DNA of 64,000 nt from Anseongella ginsenosidimutans (GTDB taxonomy: Bacteria > Bacteroidota > Bacteroidia > Sphingobacteriales > Sphingobacteriaceae). This document shows, piece by piece, positions 1-7,934 of this stretch (positions are counted from its first letter, which is position 1; every line of letters begins with the position of its first letter). The position numbers and the translations under genes are program-made. Under the pieces are notes generated by a model, which made no database searches, had not been told where the DNA came from, and was given only the letters and a program-made list of their open reading frames with translations. Where the stretch lies: contig NZ_CP042432.1 of the NCBI RefSeq assembly GCF_008033235.1, positions 3,596,001-3,660,000 on the forward strand. Direction: 5' to 3'.

Positions 1-136
1 AGTCAAGCAACAGAAAAGGGCTGATTCTCCGCTGGCTGATGCCTCCGCGTGGAATGTAATTGAATACCCGGAATCCGTTGCCGACCATACCCGGGTTGGC
101 CGGCTTGCTCAAAATATTTTCAATTGCCTTTTTCAT
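1..136 (-). CDS. Pirin family protein, N-terminal fragment
   Basis: Read on the minus strand from the ATG at 134-136, about 45 residues are visible before the window edge cuts the gene. The stretch GFRVFNYIPRGG followed by ISQRRISPFLLLD is the typical start of pirin-family bicupins, which bind a metal through histidines further downstream (not visible here). Some pirins have quercetinase activity or act as redox-sensitive cofactors; the role here cannot be told. An AAAGGT ribosome-binding site lies just upstream of the start. The family call rests on the N-terminal motif alone. Confidence 0.8.
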   Translation of the reverse strand, partial: MKKAIENILSKPANPGMVGNGFRVFNYIPRGGISQRRISPFLLLD

Positions 137-390
137 AATTTACCTTTCTTTTCACAAATGTATAGATAAGGATAAGCCACCCGGTTAACCTAAGTTAAGA
201 AAAGTGATCATGATATTCAGCGATCCTCGTGAACAGATTAAGAAAGGTGCTTGATGATCTGCCCGACAGCTAGTAGTTATTTGAAATTTCATTAATATTG
301 GTAAATATTGAAATCACTAGGCTCTTTTATGGGTTGTTTATCGTCATCTGATGTAAATTAACTAATTTAACCTTTAAAGTTATAGCTTCA

Positions 391-1809
391 ATGAAGTACT
401 TTCGGAATGCTAACGCTATTAAAAATCTTTTTTTACTAGCCTTACTCGTACCGGCAGCTGGTACAGCGTCTTATGCCCAGAAACGCCAGCTCAAGCCGCG
501 GATCGTTGTACTCACCGATATCGCTCCTAATGACCATGAGCCCGACGATATGGAGTCGATGGTGCGGTTGCTTGTCCATGCCGATCAGTTTGAGATTGAA
601 GCGCTCATTGCCACCACGGGCTGGAACAATACCGGAGGAAGTGAACGTATTGACTTCATCCATGATGCGTTAAATGCATATGAAAAAGATCTGCCAAATC
701 TAAAAAAACGGTCTGATCAGGAACGATTTACGGGCGATGAATCCAGGCAGCAAATTGGTTACTGGCCTGCTGCCGATTATTTGCGTTCGCGAACCGTGAT
801 GGGAAGCACAAAAATGGGGATGAAATTCATTGGGGAAGGCAACGATTCAAAGGGCAGTAACCTGATCATTGAGATGGCCGACGAAAATGACGACCGCCCG
901 ATTTGGGTTTCTGTATGGGGCGGCGCCAACACCTTTGCTCAGGCCATCTGGCGCGTGCAACAGGAACGGACACCAGAAGAGCTAAAGGCTTTTTTGAATA
1001 AATTCCGTGTTTACACAATCACGGACCAGGACAGACCATGGTCCGAAGGCGATACGGTTTCTTATGCAATAAGCGCTCATCAGTGGATACGGAAGTTCGA
1101 AGAAGACCTTTTGTTTCTTTGGTGCGAATCCGCCTGGAAACATCAAAACGGTATAGGCAGGAGTAATTGGGATGACTACGCCCTTCACATCCAAAAACAT
1201 GGCAACCTTGGCGCGATATATCCAAAATATAAATGGGGTGTTGAAGGCGACACACCGGCTTTTATGCACGTCATGCCAAATGGTTTGTCCGATCCGGATA
1301 TCCCAACGCAGGTTAGTTGGAGTGGCTATTTTGAATTTGGCTTAAGCCCCGACAACCTGACCCATTGTTACACCAATTATACCGGAGAACCTTACAACAT
1401 TGCCACGGCATATTTTAAATATTTCTATCCGGCTATTTTCAACAATTTTGCCGCACGTATGGATTGGGCCAAAGAAGGAAAGGGTAACCGCAACCCGGTT
1501 ATTATCATTAACAGGGATAAAGGCATCAGTCCCATTGAGATTGCATGCAAAACAGGAAAAAAGATAAAGCTTGATGCCTCAAAAACATTCGATCCGGATG
1601 GCGATCGATTGCGTTATAAATGGTGGGTAGTACCTGAAGCTGGTACATACTCAGAAAAGATTGAAATTTCAAATAGCGAATCAAAAATTGCTACCATTCA
1701 TATACCCTCTGACTCAGATGGAAAAAAATTTCATGTAATTTGTGAAGTGATCGATGATGGAACCCATAACCTAACCAGCTACCGCCGGATCATCTTTGAA
1801 CCAAAATAA
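391..1809 (+). CDS. Secreted nucleoside-hydrolase-like protein (DUF1593 / Sde182 family)
   Basis: A 472-residue exported protein. A signal peptide (hydrophobic residues about 12-28) ends near SYA|Q. Residues about 35-330 form the DUF1593 nucleoside-hydrolase-like domain: VVLTDIAPNDHEPDD resembles the aspartate-rich calcium site of nucleoside hydrolases. Residues about 375-470 form a C-terminal beta-sandwich of the Sde182 type (DASKTFDPDGDRLRYKWW). Family members are secreted and often linked to plant-polysaccharide use; the founding protein was described as cellulose-binding. Substrate is unknown. It appears to stand alone. A damaged, internally deleted copy of the same gene lies at 3009-3138, so the gene or an ancestor has been duplicated locally. 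Confidence 0.85.
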   Translation: MKYFRNANAIKNLFLLALLVPAAGTASYAQKRQLKPRIVVLTDIAPNDHEPDDMESMVRLLVHADQFEIEALIATTGWNNTGGSERIDFIHDALNAYEKDLPNLKKRSDQERFTGDESRQQIGYWPAADYLRSRTVMGSTKMGMKFIGEGNDSKGSNLIIEMADENDDRPIWVSVWGGANTFAQAIWRVQQERTPEELKAFLNKFRVYTITDQDRPWSEGDTVSYAISAHQWIRKFEEDLLFLWCESAWKHQNGIGRSNWDDYALHIQKHGNLGAIYPKYKWGVEGDTPAFMHVMPNGLSDPDIPTQVSWSGYFEFGLSPDNLTHCYTNYTGEPYNIATAYFKYFYPAIFNNFAARMDWAKEGKGNRNPVIIINRDKGISPIEIACKTGKKIKLDASKTFDPDGDRLRYKWWVVPEAGTYSEKIEISNSESKIATIHIPSDSDGKKFHVICEVIDDGTHNLTSYRRIIFEPK

Positions 1810-1934
1810 AGCAAAAACAATGAATGATTACCGGATCTTTTGAACCGGTTAAGCATTTCTTCCGCATTGCCTGTTCCATATCCGGGAATCTGCATTCCGC
1901 AGGCCTGCATGCGGGCTTCATTTGCCTCCTAAGC

Positions 1935-2111
1935 GGTGATATGGTAGATGTATTGCTTTATTACGAAACAGTAAGCCTTACCCAAAAAAAAGATGCAGGA
2001 ACTGTTTGAAAAAAGCAAATTCCACCATATCCAAGCATATCAAAAATTTATTTGAAGCAGGTGATTTGGACACCGAAATGGTTGTTCGGGATTTCCGAAC
2101 AACCGCTATAC
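1935..2111 (+). pseudogene. RhuM family gene remnant, two frameshifts
   Basis: Three short stretches in different frames join into a recognisable RhuM-family N-terminal region: MVDVLLYYETVSLTQKK (from 1941), MQELFEKSK (from 1993) and STISKHIKNLFEAGDLD followed by TEMVVRDFRTTA (to about 2105). The shifts fall at an A8 run near 1984-1991 and at a TT doublet near 2018. Intact RhuM proteins are about 330 residues and often sit in variable or defence-related islands; everything after the first ~60 residues is missing here. Homology stops just before the converging SRPBCC gene at 2122. The order of family-like segments across frames is clear; the cause (decay or sequencing error) is not, although the missing remainder argues for real decay. 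Confidence 0.7.
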
Positions 2112-2121
2112 CCAATCCTGG

Positions 2122-2586
2122 CTACTTTTTCTCCCAACGCTTTGTTGTCGATTCAAGTGGCTTCCCTGTTTCTAATAAGGATTTCAAGCTGGAGAGAACA
2201 CCTGCCCACCCTAAAGCTATGCCTTGATAAACTTCTTCAGGCAAGTATCTATGCGTGACTGTAAGCTGAACACTATCGAAGAATGGAGTTAATTCGAAAG
2301 TCACTTGTGATTGGTTTTTGTTCGCTTTTTCATCATCTGGCGTCGCCCAGGTTAGTACAAGTTTCTTGTTTGGCTCATTTTCAATTACTTCACCTACAAT
2401 GTCAATAGTTGAACTATTGTCGTAGTCTTGATGTTCCCAGGAAGACCCGACTTTCCAATCTGATACATTTCGATGCCTTCCCCAAAATTGCTTGGTCATT
2501 TCAGGATCCAATAAAGCATTCCAAAGTTGTTCTGTCGTTGTCTTAATAAACAGAACATAAACAAAATCTGGTTTTGTAGCTGTCAT
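2122..2586 (-). CDS. SRPBCC / AHSA1-domain protein
   Basis: 154 residues, the usual length for the AHSA1 (Aha1-like) branch of the START/SRPBCC fold. Typical features are TTTEQLWNALLDPEMTKQFWG near the start, the GSSWEHQD strand, and the C-terminal helix GWAGVLSSLKSLLETG. These proteins form a hydrophobic cavity and have no shared enzymatic chemistry. The gene is the second of a two-gene operon with the ArsR regulator upstream; stop and start overlap in an ATGA arrangement at 2583-2586, implying translational coupling. The ArsR + SRPBCC pair is a common bacterial module; the ligand is unknown. Confidence 0.88.
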   Translation of the reverse strand: MTATKPDFVYVLFIKTTTEQLWNALLDPEMTKQFWGRHRNVSDWKVGSSWEHQDYDNSSTIDIVGEVIENEPNKKLVLTWATPDDEKANKNQSQVTFELTPFFDSVQLTVTHRYLPEEVYQGIALGWAGVLSSLKSLLETGKPLESTTKRWEKK

Positions 2587-2903
2587 AACTTATTGTTTTT
2601 TGATTCTAAATTTTCCTTGAGTTGTAGCAACGTCTCCAAATGCTTGCTGTCAAAGTTCTTTAGCCATCGGTCATAAACCTGCTGTATAGGGATTGGATTG
2701 ATATAATGGAATTTTTCTCTTCCCACCCAAACGGTTACGACTAAGTTTGCTCTCTCTAAAACTGAAAGGTGCCTGGTTATTGCTTGCCTGCTCATTGTCG
2801 CATTTTCACAAAGTGCGGATAATGTTTGCCCATTATTTGCATTCAGGCTATCTAATAATTGTATCCGTTGTTTATCTGCCAGCGCTTTGAAAACCTCTTC
2901 CAT
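2583..2903 (-). CDS. ArsR-family winged-helix repressor
   Basis: 106 residues counted from the ATG at 2901-2903; the frame is open further upstream, but MEEVFKALADKQRIQLLDSL is the classic ArsR start and the upstream residues are not family-like. The winged helix includes LSALCENATMSRQAITRHLS (recognition helix) and the wing VWVGREKFHYIN. No cysteine pair typical of metal sensors is seen, so a non-metal signal is likely. It probably represses its own operon with the SRPBCC gene from the perfect palindrome at 2929-2954, which lies 25-51 bp upstream of the start. Confidence 0.87.
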   Translation of the reverse strand: MEEVFKALADKQRIQLLDSLNANNGQTLSALCENATMSRQAITRHLSVLERANLVVTVWVGREKFHYINPIPIQQVYDRWLKNFDSKHLETLLQLKENLESKNNKL

Positions 2904-2928
2904 AACACAAAGGTAACATTTAAATTTC

Positions 2929-2954
2929 AATATGCAACACAAATGTTGCATATT
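2929..2954. promoter_or_regulatory. Palindromic operator upstream of the ArsR/SRPBCC operon
   Basis: Two perfect 11-base arms, AATATGCAACA and TGTTGCATATT, are separated by four bases (CAAA). The site lies immediately upstream of the ArsR start on the minus strand. Size and symmetry fit binding of a dimeric winged-helix repressor. The arms are not followed by a T-run, so a terminator is unlikely. Confidence 0.7.
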
Positions 2955-3008
2955 TTTTAACAAGATATCGATTGCCCCTTATAGTGGTTATAAGATGCAT
3001 CAAATGTG

Positions 3009-3138
3009 CCGCGGATCGTCGTACTCACGGATATCGCTCCTAATGACACGTATGGCTAGGACAAAGAAGGAAAGGGTAACCGCAACCCGGTTGTTATCAT
3101 TAACAGGGATAAAGGGATCAGTCCCATAGAGATTGCAT
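3009..3138 (+). pseudogene. Internally deleted remnant of the DUF1593 gene
   Basis: Bases 3009-3047 match 496-534 of the intact DUF1593 gene in 37 of 39 positions by eye. The sequence then jumps to a match with about 1454-1547 of the same gene, including the shared run AAAGAAGGAAAGGGTAACCG. The copy therefore lost about 920 bases, with only 'AC' shared at the junction. Stops are present and no product is expected. Confidence 0.88.
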
Positions 3139-3170
3139 GATCGAAGGTTTCCGAATATTATCAACTCGTT

Positions 3171-3263
3171 GGAAGAAATACCAATACCCGCGTCCATGCG
3201 GTCCCTGAAGTCTTCATAATGTCGTATTCAACCACCCTTCTTACACACAATAACAACTATTTT
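3171..3263 (+). pseudogene. Remnant of the 3' end of a DUF1398 gene plus its downstream flank
   Basis: GGAAGAAATACCAATACCCG at 3171-3190 is identical to 5237-5256, inside the last codons of the DUF1398 gene. Similarity continues through the stop-codon region to CTTCATAATGTCGTATTCA and ACAACTATTTT, matching the sequence downstream of that gene up to about 5362, minus about 30 bases (5281-5310). Only the tail and the intergenic flank were copied, so it encodes nothing. Confidence 0.82.
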
Positions 3264-3735
3264 AATTGCAGTAGGTATTCATATACTCCTTAATTCTATA
3301 ATAGTACATTTCTACACGCCTGGAAAGACGGCAAAAACGATCCGGATCCTGTTTGATCATTTTATCAAATCGCTCCCTGAAAAGCTCAGCATAGTCGCCG
3401 TCAGTATAGTTTGAAAGTTTTATTAGTGCGGTGTAGAATTTGTCGTCTGAACCTGCCTTTTCAAAGAATAATTCCTGCAATTTTCCCCAGGCCGCTAAAT
3501 CGTATGTTTTCCTGTCGGCATCGCTGAACGAATAAAAGATGACGTATTGGTCCTCATTCGCTGGTATGCATTTTAGAAGCCTGTCTGAATTTACCTCTTT
3601 ATTTTGCGTTAAATCATCCAATGCTATTAAAATATTTGCTGAATACGATATGGTGTGATAGTTGATCTGGGCAGTAGCATGTTGGGTTAAACAAAGCACA
3701 AGAAGTACTCCACCTAAAATTTTTACACGTTTCAT
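3262..3735 (-). CDS. Small exported protein of unknown function
   Basis: 157 residues from the ATG at 3733-3735, chosen because it begins a signal peptide (MKRVKILGGVLLVLCLTQ, cleavage near ATA|Q). The open frame extends 23 codons upstream without signal-like character. The mature part is alpha-helical in appearance (TQNKEVNSDRLLKCIPANED, LAAWGKLQELFFEKAG) and ends in RIKEYMNTYCN. No family was recognised. A decayed relative with the ending RIKEYIDTYCN lies at 8727, so this gene had a local paralogue. It is divergent from the AraC gene at 3936. Confidence 0.7.
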   Translation of the reverse strand: MKRVKILGGVLLVLCLTQHATAQINYHTISYSANILIALDDLTQNKEVNSDRLLKCIPANEDQYVIFYSFSDADRKTYDLAAWGKLQELFFEKAGSDDKFYTALIKLSNYTDGDYAELFRERFDKMIKQDPDRFCRLSRRVEMYYYRIKEYMNTYCN

Positions 3736-3935
3736 TTTATTGGTTTGAGTTTCGGAGAAAGTCTGAGGATCAATCTTGAACCCGTAATGTGCGCAATCCT
3801 CCATAATTATCTATTGAACCCTGCAACAAAGTCATACCGGCTTCATTCGTAAACAAGCGATGCCTCTAACATTAAATATGCAAAAAATATTCATAAATTT
3901 AATCTCGAAATTTGCCATAGCTTCGTGATACCGGC

Positions 3936-4703
3936 ATGAAATATCAAACTTACATACCGTGCGATGGCCTAAAGCCCTTTGTAAATGCGTTCGCGATATC
4001 GGAAACGGAAGCGGAAAGCAGTTACAAAGTGTTGCCTGATACCGGTGTAGTAATAGGATTCCAATACAGGGGCCGGCTCTCCTATACAGAAGATGAAACC
4101 GAGATACCCCTTTCGGCTTCTGGTATAACCGGCATACGCGACCGCTATCGCATTTTCAAGAACTCCCGGAACATCGGAACTGTACTAGTATTTTTTAAAG
4201 CCGGCGGCGCCGCTTCTTTTTTTAAACAACCAATTAATGAATTGTTCAGAGAAAGCGTGTCGCTTGACAACTTCATTCGCCGATCTGACTTGCTGATCCT
4301 TGAAGAACGGATTTGCGGCGCAATAATAGATGAAGAAAGGATCGCCATCATTGAACAGTTTCTGCTTTCAAGGATGAAACAAGATGCAGCTGACCCCCTG
4401 GTGGCAAGCGCTATTTCGCTTCTCTGCCAAACCAAAGGAATACTAAGGATCGGCGAGCTATCAAAACAATTGCATACCAGCCAGAGTGTACTGGAAAAAA
4501 GATTCAGGCAGATTGCAGGCGCGTCCCCTAAAAAATTTGCATCTATCGTACGTTTTAAACATACGCTGATCAACTACAAGGCTACTTCCTCATTGACGGA
4601 ACTGAGCTATGAATCAGGATTTTACGACCAGGCCCACTTTATCAAAGAATTTAAACAATTTACGGGTGAGACGCCTGAGGCCTTCTTTACCGTCCGGTTC
4701 TGA
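3936..4703 (+). CDS. AraC-family transcriptional regulator
   Basis: 255 residues. The N-terminal part (about 1-140) resembles the DUF6597-type sensor domain found in many short Bacteroidota AraC proteins; the C-terminal part (about 155-253) carries two helix-turn-helix motifs, with LRIGELSKQLHTSQSVLEKR as the first and LTELSYESGFYDQAHFIKEF as the second, ending in the usual TGETPEAFF. It is followed by DUF1398 and RibD/DHFR-like genes on the same strand, which are plausible targets. The inducer is unknown. Confidence 0.88.
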   Translation: MKYQTYIPCDGLKPFVNAFAISETEAESSYKVLPDTGVVIGFQYRGRLSYTEDETEIPLSASGITGIRDRYRIFKNSRNIGTVLVFFKAGGAASFFKQPINELFRESVSLDNFIRRSDLLILEERICGAIIDEERIAIIEQFLLSRMKQDAADPLVASAISLLCQTKGILRIGELSKQLHTSQSVLEKRFRQIAGASPKKFASIVRFKHTLINYKATSSLTELSYESGFYDQAHFIKEFKQFTGETPEAFFTVRF

Positions 4704-4865
4704 CAGACTATCCCACTATTTCGAATTCAACGATTTTTTACAATTCAGGGGTCTTTACTTTCACGAATTTTACGCATTCAAATAGCAATAGAATGAAATG
4801 ACTTCTTCTGCAATCGTTCCGGTTGCAGGCGGAAATGGAAATTATTCACTTAAAACAACAAGCAT

Positions 4866-5282
4866 ATGTTTACACTTGAACAGGTTAAAAAAGCACTGGC
4901 TAAAGTAAAAACAGGAGCAGATTTCCCTGCTTATGTACAAGAATTGAAAAAGCTTGGCGTAACATGGTACGAAACTTTTGTTTCCGATGTCCATAGTAAC
5001 TATCACGGTGAAAACGGATATACGATACCTTCACCGCCGATATTTGCCCCGGTAGAAATTGCGGACGTACCCTCTGAATCCCGATTGAGGGAGGCAATAA
5101 AAAAGCATCAGGCAGGTGAAACAGGTTTTCCGACCATCAGGCAGCAAGCTGCGAATGCAGGAGTGCATAAATGGAAAGTGGATATTCAAGCGCTCACCTG
5201 TACGTATTACGACAGAGCGGGCCATGTAATCCTTGTGGAAGAAATACCAATACCCGCTTCCCTGCGCCCCCCGGAGTCTTGA
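4866..5282 (+). CDS. DUF1398 family protein
   Basis: 138 residues, the full normal length of DUF1398 (a small family found in enterobacteria and Bacteroidota, with no known activity). Family signatures are the helical start MFTLEQVKKALAKVKTGADF, the central VTWYETFVSDVHSNYHGENGY, and the C-terminal WKVDIQALTCTYYDRAG. It is cytoplasmic (no signal peptide) and lies 162 bp after the AraC gene. Its last codons and downstream flank were copied to 3171-3263. Function is not assigned. Confidence 0.82.
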   Translation: MFTLEQVKKALAKVKTGADFPAYVQELKKLGVTWYETFVSDVHSNYHGENGYTIPSPPIFAPVEIADVPSESRLREAIKKHQAGETGFPTIRQQAANAGVHKWKVDIQALTCTYYDRAGHVILVEEIPIPASLRPPES

Positions 5283-5382
5283 TAAGGAAGCGCTCCTTGT
5301 CGTAATATACCTTCATAATGTCGTATTCACCCGCTCTGCTTGCATCCAATAACAGCTATTTTTGTGAAACAAAATCATAGAA

Positions 5383-5991
5383 ATGAGAAAATTAAAATTG
5401 CTGATGCAAATATCGGTGGACGGCTACGTTGGAGGCCCAAACGGCGACCTTGACTGGCGAACATGGAATTATGATGACAAGTTGAAAGCCTTTGCAAACA
5501 ACCTGCGCGACAGTTGTGATACCATCCTTCTTGGCCGAAAAATGGCAGAAGTGTTTATTCCGCATTTCGAAGAGACGGCAAACAATTTACAATTCAAAAA
5601 TAGCGATAAAGCATCGGAGGAGAAATTTGCCTACGCTAATCGAATGGTGAACATGTCAAAAATTATCTTCAGCAAAACGATAAAAGCACTTGATGGAAAA
5701 AATGTTTCTGTGGAAAATGGCGACCTTCCAGCTGCAGTCAAAAATCTCAAAAGCAAAAAAGGCAAAGACATGATCGTGTATGGCGGAGCAGGATTTGTTT
5801 CATCACTCATCAAAGAAGGATTAATTGAGGAGTTCAACCTCTTTGTCAATCCTATAATGATAAACGAAGGTTTGAGAGTTTTCGATTTGCTTAAGCACAG
5901 GCAAAGACTTTCCCTGATAAATGCAAGGCCTTACGACTGTGGAATTGCAGTATTAACCTTCCAACTTGATCATGAAAACCATTTAAACTAA
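5383..5991 (+). CDS. Dihydrofolate reductase family protein (RibD C-terminal-like)
   Basis: 202 residues. Starts with MRKLKLLMQISVDGYVGGPNGDLDW, the common beginning of the RibD-C/DHFR-like fold, and contains TILLGRKMAEVF, the NADPH-site loop MIVYGGAGFVSSLIKEGLIE and FNLFVNPIMINEGLRVF. These proteins bind NADPH and are assumed to reduce a pterin-like or other heterocyclic substrate; most stand-alone copies are uncharacterised. It is too divergent to be the housekeeping dihydrofolate reductase. It follows DUF1398 by 100 bp. Confidence 0.87.
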   Translation: MRKLKLLMQISVDGYVGGPNGDLDWRTWNYDDKLKAFANNLRDSCDTILLGRKMAEVFIPHFEETANNLQFKNSDKASEEKFAYANRMVNMSKIIFSKTIKALDGKNVSVENGDLPAAVKNLKSKKGKDMIVYGGAGFVSSLIKEGLIEEFNLFVNPIMINEGLRVFDLLKHRQRLSLINARPYDCGIAVLTFQLDHENHLN

Positions 5992-6036
5992 ATACTAGTG
6001 CTACGGGTTCAATTATCCAGTATTCGGCTTTAAGTA

Positions 6037-6441
6037 TTAGCTCGGCATCTGGCTTTCGTCCATATAAGCCAATTCCCATTGGTGACCGTCTAAATCAGCA
6101 AAACTGTGCTGGTACATCCAACCATGGTCGGCAGCTTCGGCATAAATGGTTGCGCCCAATTCTTTTGCCTTAGCGACCATTTTCTCAACTTCCTGGCGGG
6201 AACTTGCATCCAAGGCTATGAGTACCTCCGTGCTTTTATTCGCATCACATATTTCCTTTTGCGTGAAAGTTTTAAAATAGGGCTCAGTAAGCAGCATAGC
6301 AAATATGGAATCGCTAATAACCATACAAGCCGCTTTGTCATCACTGAACTGAGGATTAAAACTGAATCCAAGACCTTCAAAGAAATTTTTCGACCTGTTC
6401 AGGTCTTTAACCGGCAGATTGACAAAAATTTTCGTAGCCAT
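6037..6441 (-). CDS. VOC superfamily protein (glyoxalase/bleomycin-resistance type)
   Basis: 134 residues with the two beta-alpha-beta-beta-beta units of the vicinal oxygen chelate fold. MATKIFVNLPVKDLNRSKNFF opens the first unit; STEVLIALDASSRQEVEKMV and the closing FADLDGHQWELAYMD form the second, with the late glutamate that often binds metal. It resembles the extradiol-dioxygenase/lactoylglutathione-lyase-like group common in Bacteroidota stress clusters. It lies downstream of the AraC/NmrA/DUF1772 operon on the same strand, 86 bp after DUF1772. Substrate unknown. Confidence 0.87.
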   Translation of the reverse strand: MATKIFVNLPVKDLNRSKNFFEGLGFSFNPQFSDDKAACMVISDSIFAMLLTEPYFKTFTQKEICDANKSTEVLIALDASSRQEVEKMVAKAKELGATIYAEAADHGWMYQHSFADLDGHQWELAYMDESQMPS

Positions 6442-6527
6442 GATTTTTTAGTTTTTTTTATGAATACTGAAAGCATATCCGTATATTCCTTTACTGTCCG
6501 CTTCTCAATATAATGGCAGAGAACTAC

Positions 6528-7019
6528 TCACTTTATTTTCAGAATTGATAAAATAACCAGTAAAAAACAAAGAACCGACCCTATCGTTCGGATTAAATTC
6601 AATTTGTTCCAGGGGGCCTCAAACTTTTCCCGCAACGAAAACAGCTCTTGCGGCGAAGCAGTGTTCACATTAATATCCATCAGCATATTGTTCAGTGGCA
6701 CATTCCCTGCCATGGTCACGCCAAACACCCCGACAACGTACATGGCGGTGGCCGACAGCAACAACCAGAATGAAAAATTGACCCCGGCATGGTACGATAA
6801 CCAGGTGGCCAGGGGCAGCACGATAAGGCTGCCCATAAAACTGGCGAAGAACCAGGGATTTAATATGGCTGTATTGATCGACTGAAAAGCCGTTATATAC
6901 TCCCTGTCCGAAAGCTTACCCAACGCGCCTGTAACGGAACAGGCATAGCTGTAAAACAATCCTGCCACCAAACCGGTAAGCAATACCGCGACAATGTGAA
7001 TGATCTGATAAAAATCCAT
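6528..7019 (-). CDS. DUF1772 / anthrone oxygenase-like membrane protein
   Basis: 163 residues from the ATG at 7017-7019, which leaves an 11-base gap after the upstream NmrA gene; an earlier ATG at 7043 would overlap that gene. Four hydrophobic helices are visible: IIHIVAVLLTGLVAGLFY, WFFASFMGSLIVLPLATWL, FWLLLSATAMYVVGVFGVT and the C-terminal TIGSVLCFLLVILSIL. The conserved GNVPLNNML and PWNKLNLIRT motifs are characteristic of DUF1772. Fungal relatives oxidise anthrones; the bacterial proteins are uncharacterised. It sits in an operon with the NmrA-like reductase. Confidence 0.85.
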   Translation of the reverse strand: MDFYQIIHIVAVLLTGLVAGLFYSYACSVTGALGKLSDREYITAFQSINTAILNPWFFASFMGSLIVLPLATWLSYHAGVNFSFWLLLSATAMYVVGVFGVTMAGNVPLNNMLMDINVNTASPQELFSLREKFEAPWNKLNLIRTIGSVLCFLLVILSILKIK

Positions 7020-7030
7020 TCTTTCATTTT

Positions 7031-7852
7031 TTAAACGTTCCAAACCCCTGTTTCTTTAGCTTTGGCCGCATATTCATTAAAAGTAGTTGGTTTGCGGCCT
7101 AGTACTTTTTCTATATCGTTCGTGGTCGATTCGTTTCTTCCATCCAATACTTCAGTAAACAAATATTGCATAAGCCAAATAATGTCTTCAGGGATTTGGT
7201 AGCCACGGAGGATGTTGACGTACTGATCCATATTCACTTCGTCGTACTCAACAGGCCTGTTGATGGCTTCGGAAATCATTTGGGTCGTATCTTTAAAAGA
7301 CAGCAATTCCGGGCCGGTCAGTTCATAGATCTTCCCCTTGTGCTGATCGTCCGTCAGCGCTTCAACCACCACATCCGCAAGGTCATCAAGATCGACAAAA
7401 GGTTCCAATGCTTTATGCTTAGGGACAATGATCTGGCCACCCAGAATATAATCAAGAAAATAGAATTCGCTAAAATTCTGCATGAACCAGCTGGACCTAA
7501 CAATCGTAGTGTGCAGCCCCGAATTCATGACGATCCTTTCTGCTTCCGCGGCCTCTTTCTCGCCCCTTCCGGAAAGAAATACCAGTTGCTGAACACCGGT
7601 TTTTTTTACAGCATCCACAAACCCCAGGATTTTTTCCAGCGCCCCGGGGGTCACAAAGTCCGGGTAGTAAGTGATATAAATTTTTTGGATACCGTCTAAA
7701 ACAGCAGGCCAGTTCCCAGGTTTATCCCAATCAAAAGGCGGGTTTCCGCTCCTGGAGCCTGCCCGAATGGGGATTCCCCTGTTTTGAAGACTTTCCGCCA
7801 CGCGTTTTCCGGTTTTCCCCGTCGCTCCCAATATCAAGATTTCATTTGCCAT
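7031..7852 (-). CDS. NmrA-like NAD(P)-binding protein (atypical SDR)
   Basis: 273 residues. The Rossmann fold opens with ILILGATGKTGKRVAESL, the dinucleotide-binding motif of NmrA/NAD(P)H-binding atypical short-chain dehydrogenases, followed by RAGSRSG, a position that normally prefers NADP(H). The middle LVFLSGRGEKEAAEAE and VRSSWFMQNFSEF are typical of the quinone-reductase/NmrA group, and ELTGPELLSFKD is the usual late motif. It may act as a reductase or as a redox-sensing protein. Second gene of an operon behind the AraC gene (82-base gap) and ahead of DUF1772. Confidence 0.88.
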   Translation of the reverse strand: MANEILILGATGKTGKRVAESLQNRGIPIRAGSRSGNPPFDWDKPGNWPAVLDGIQKIYITYYPDFVTPGALEKILGFVDAVKKTGVQQLVFLSGRGEKEAAEAERIVMNSGLHTTIVRSSWFMQNFSEFYFLDYILGGQIIVPKHKALEPFVDLDDLADVVVEALTDDQHKGKIYELTGPELLSFKDTTQMISEAINRPVEYDEVNMDQYVNILRGYQIPEDIIWLMQYLFTEVLDGRNESTTNDIEKVLGRKPTTFNEYAAKAKETGVWNV

Positions 7853-7934
7853 AAATTCTGTTTTTTGATTTAACGAATTATGACAAAAGTAGGAGGCGGC
7901 TAAAGCCAGAAATTGTACAATTCGGACAAAGCGC

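Noticed and set aside
1824-2009. 61-codon frame after the DUF1593 gene as a normal small gene
   Set aside because: Only its last third is protein-like and this belongs to the RhuM remnant; the beginning has no likeness to any family.
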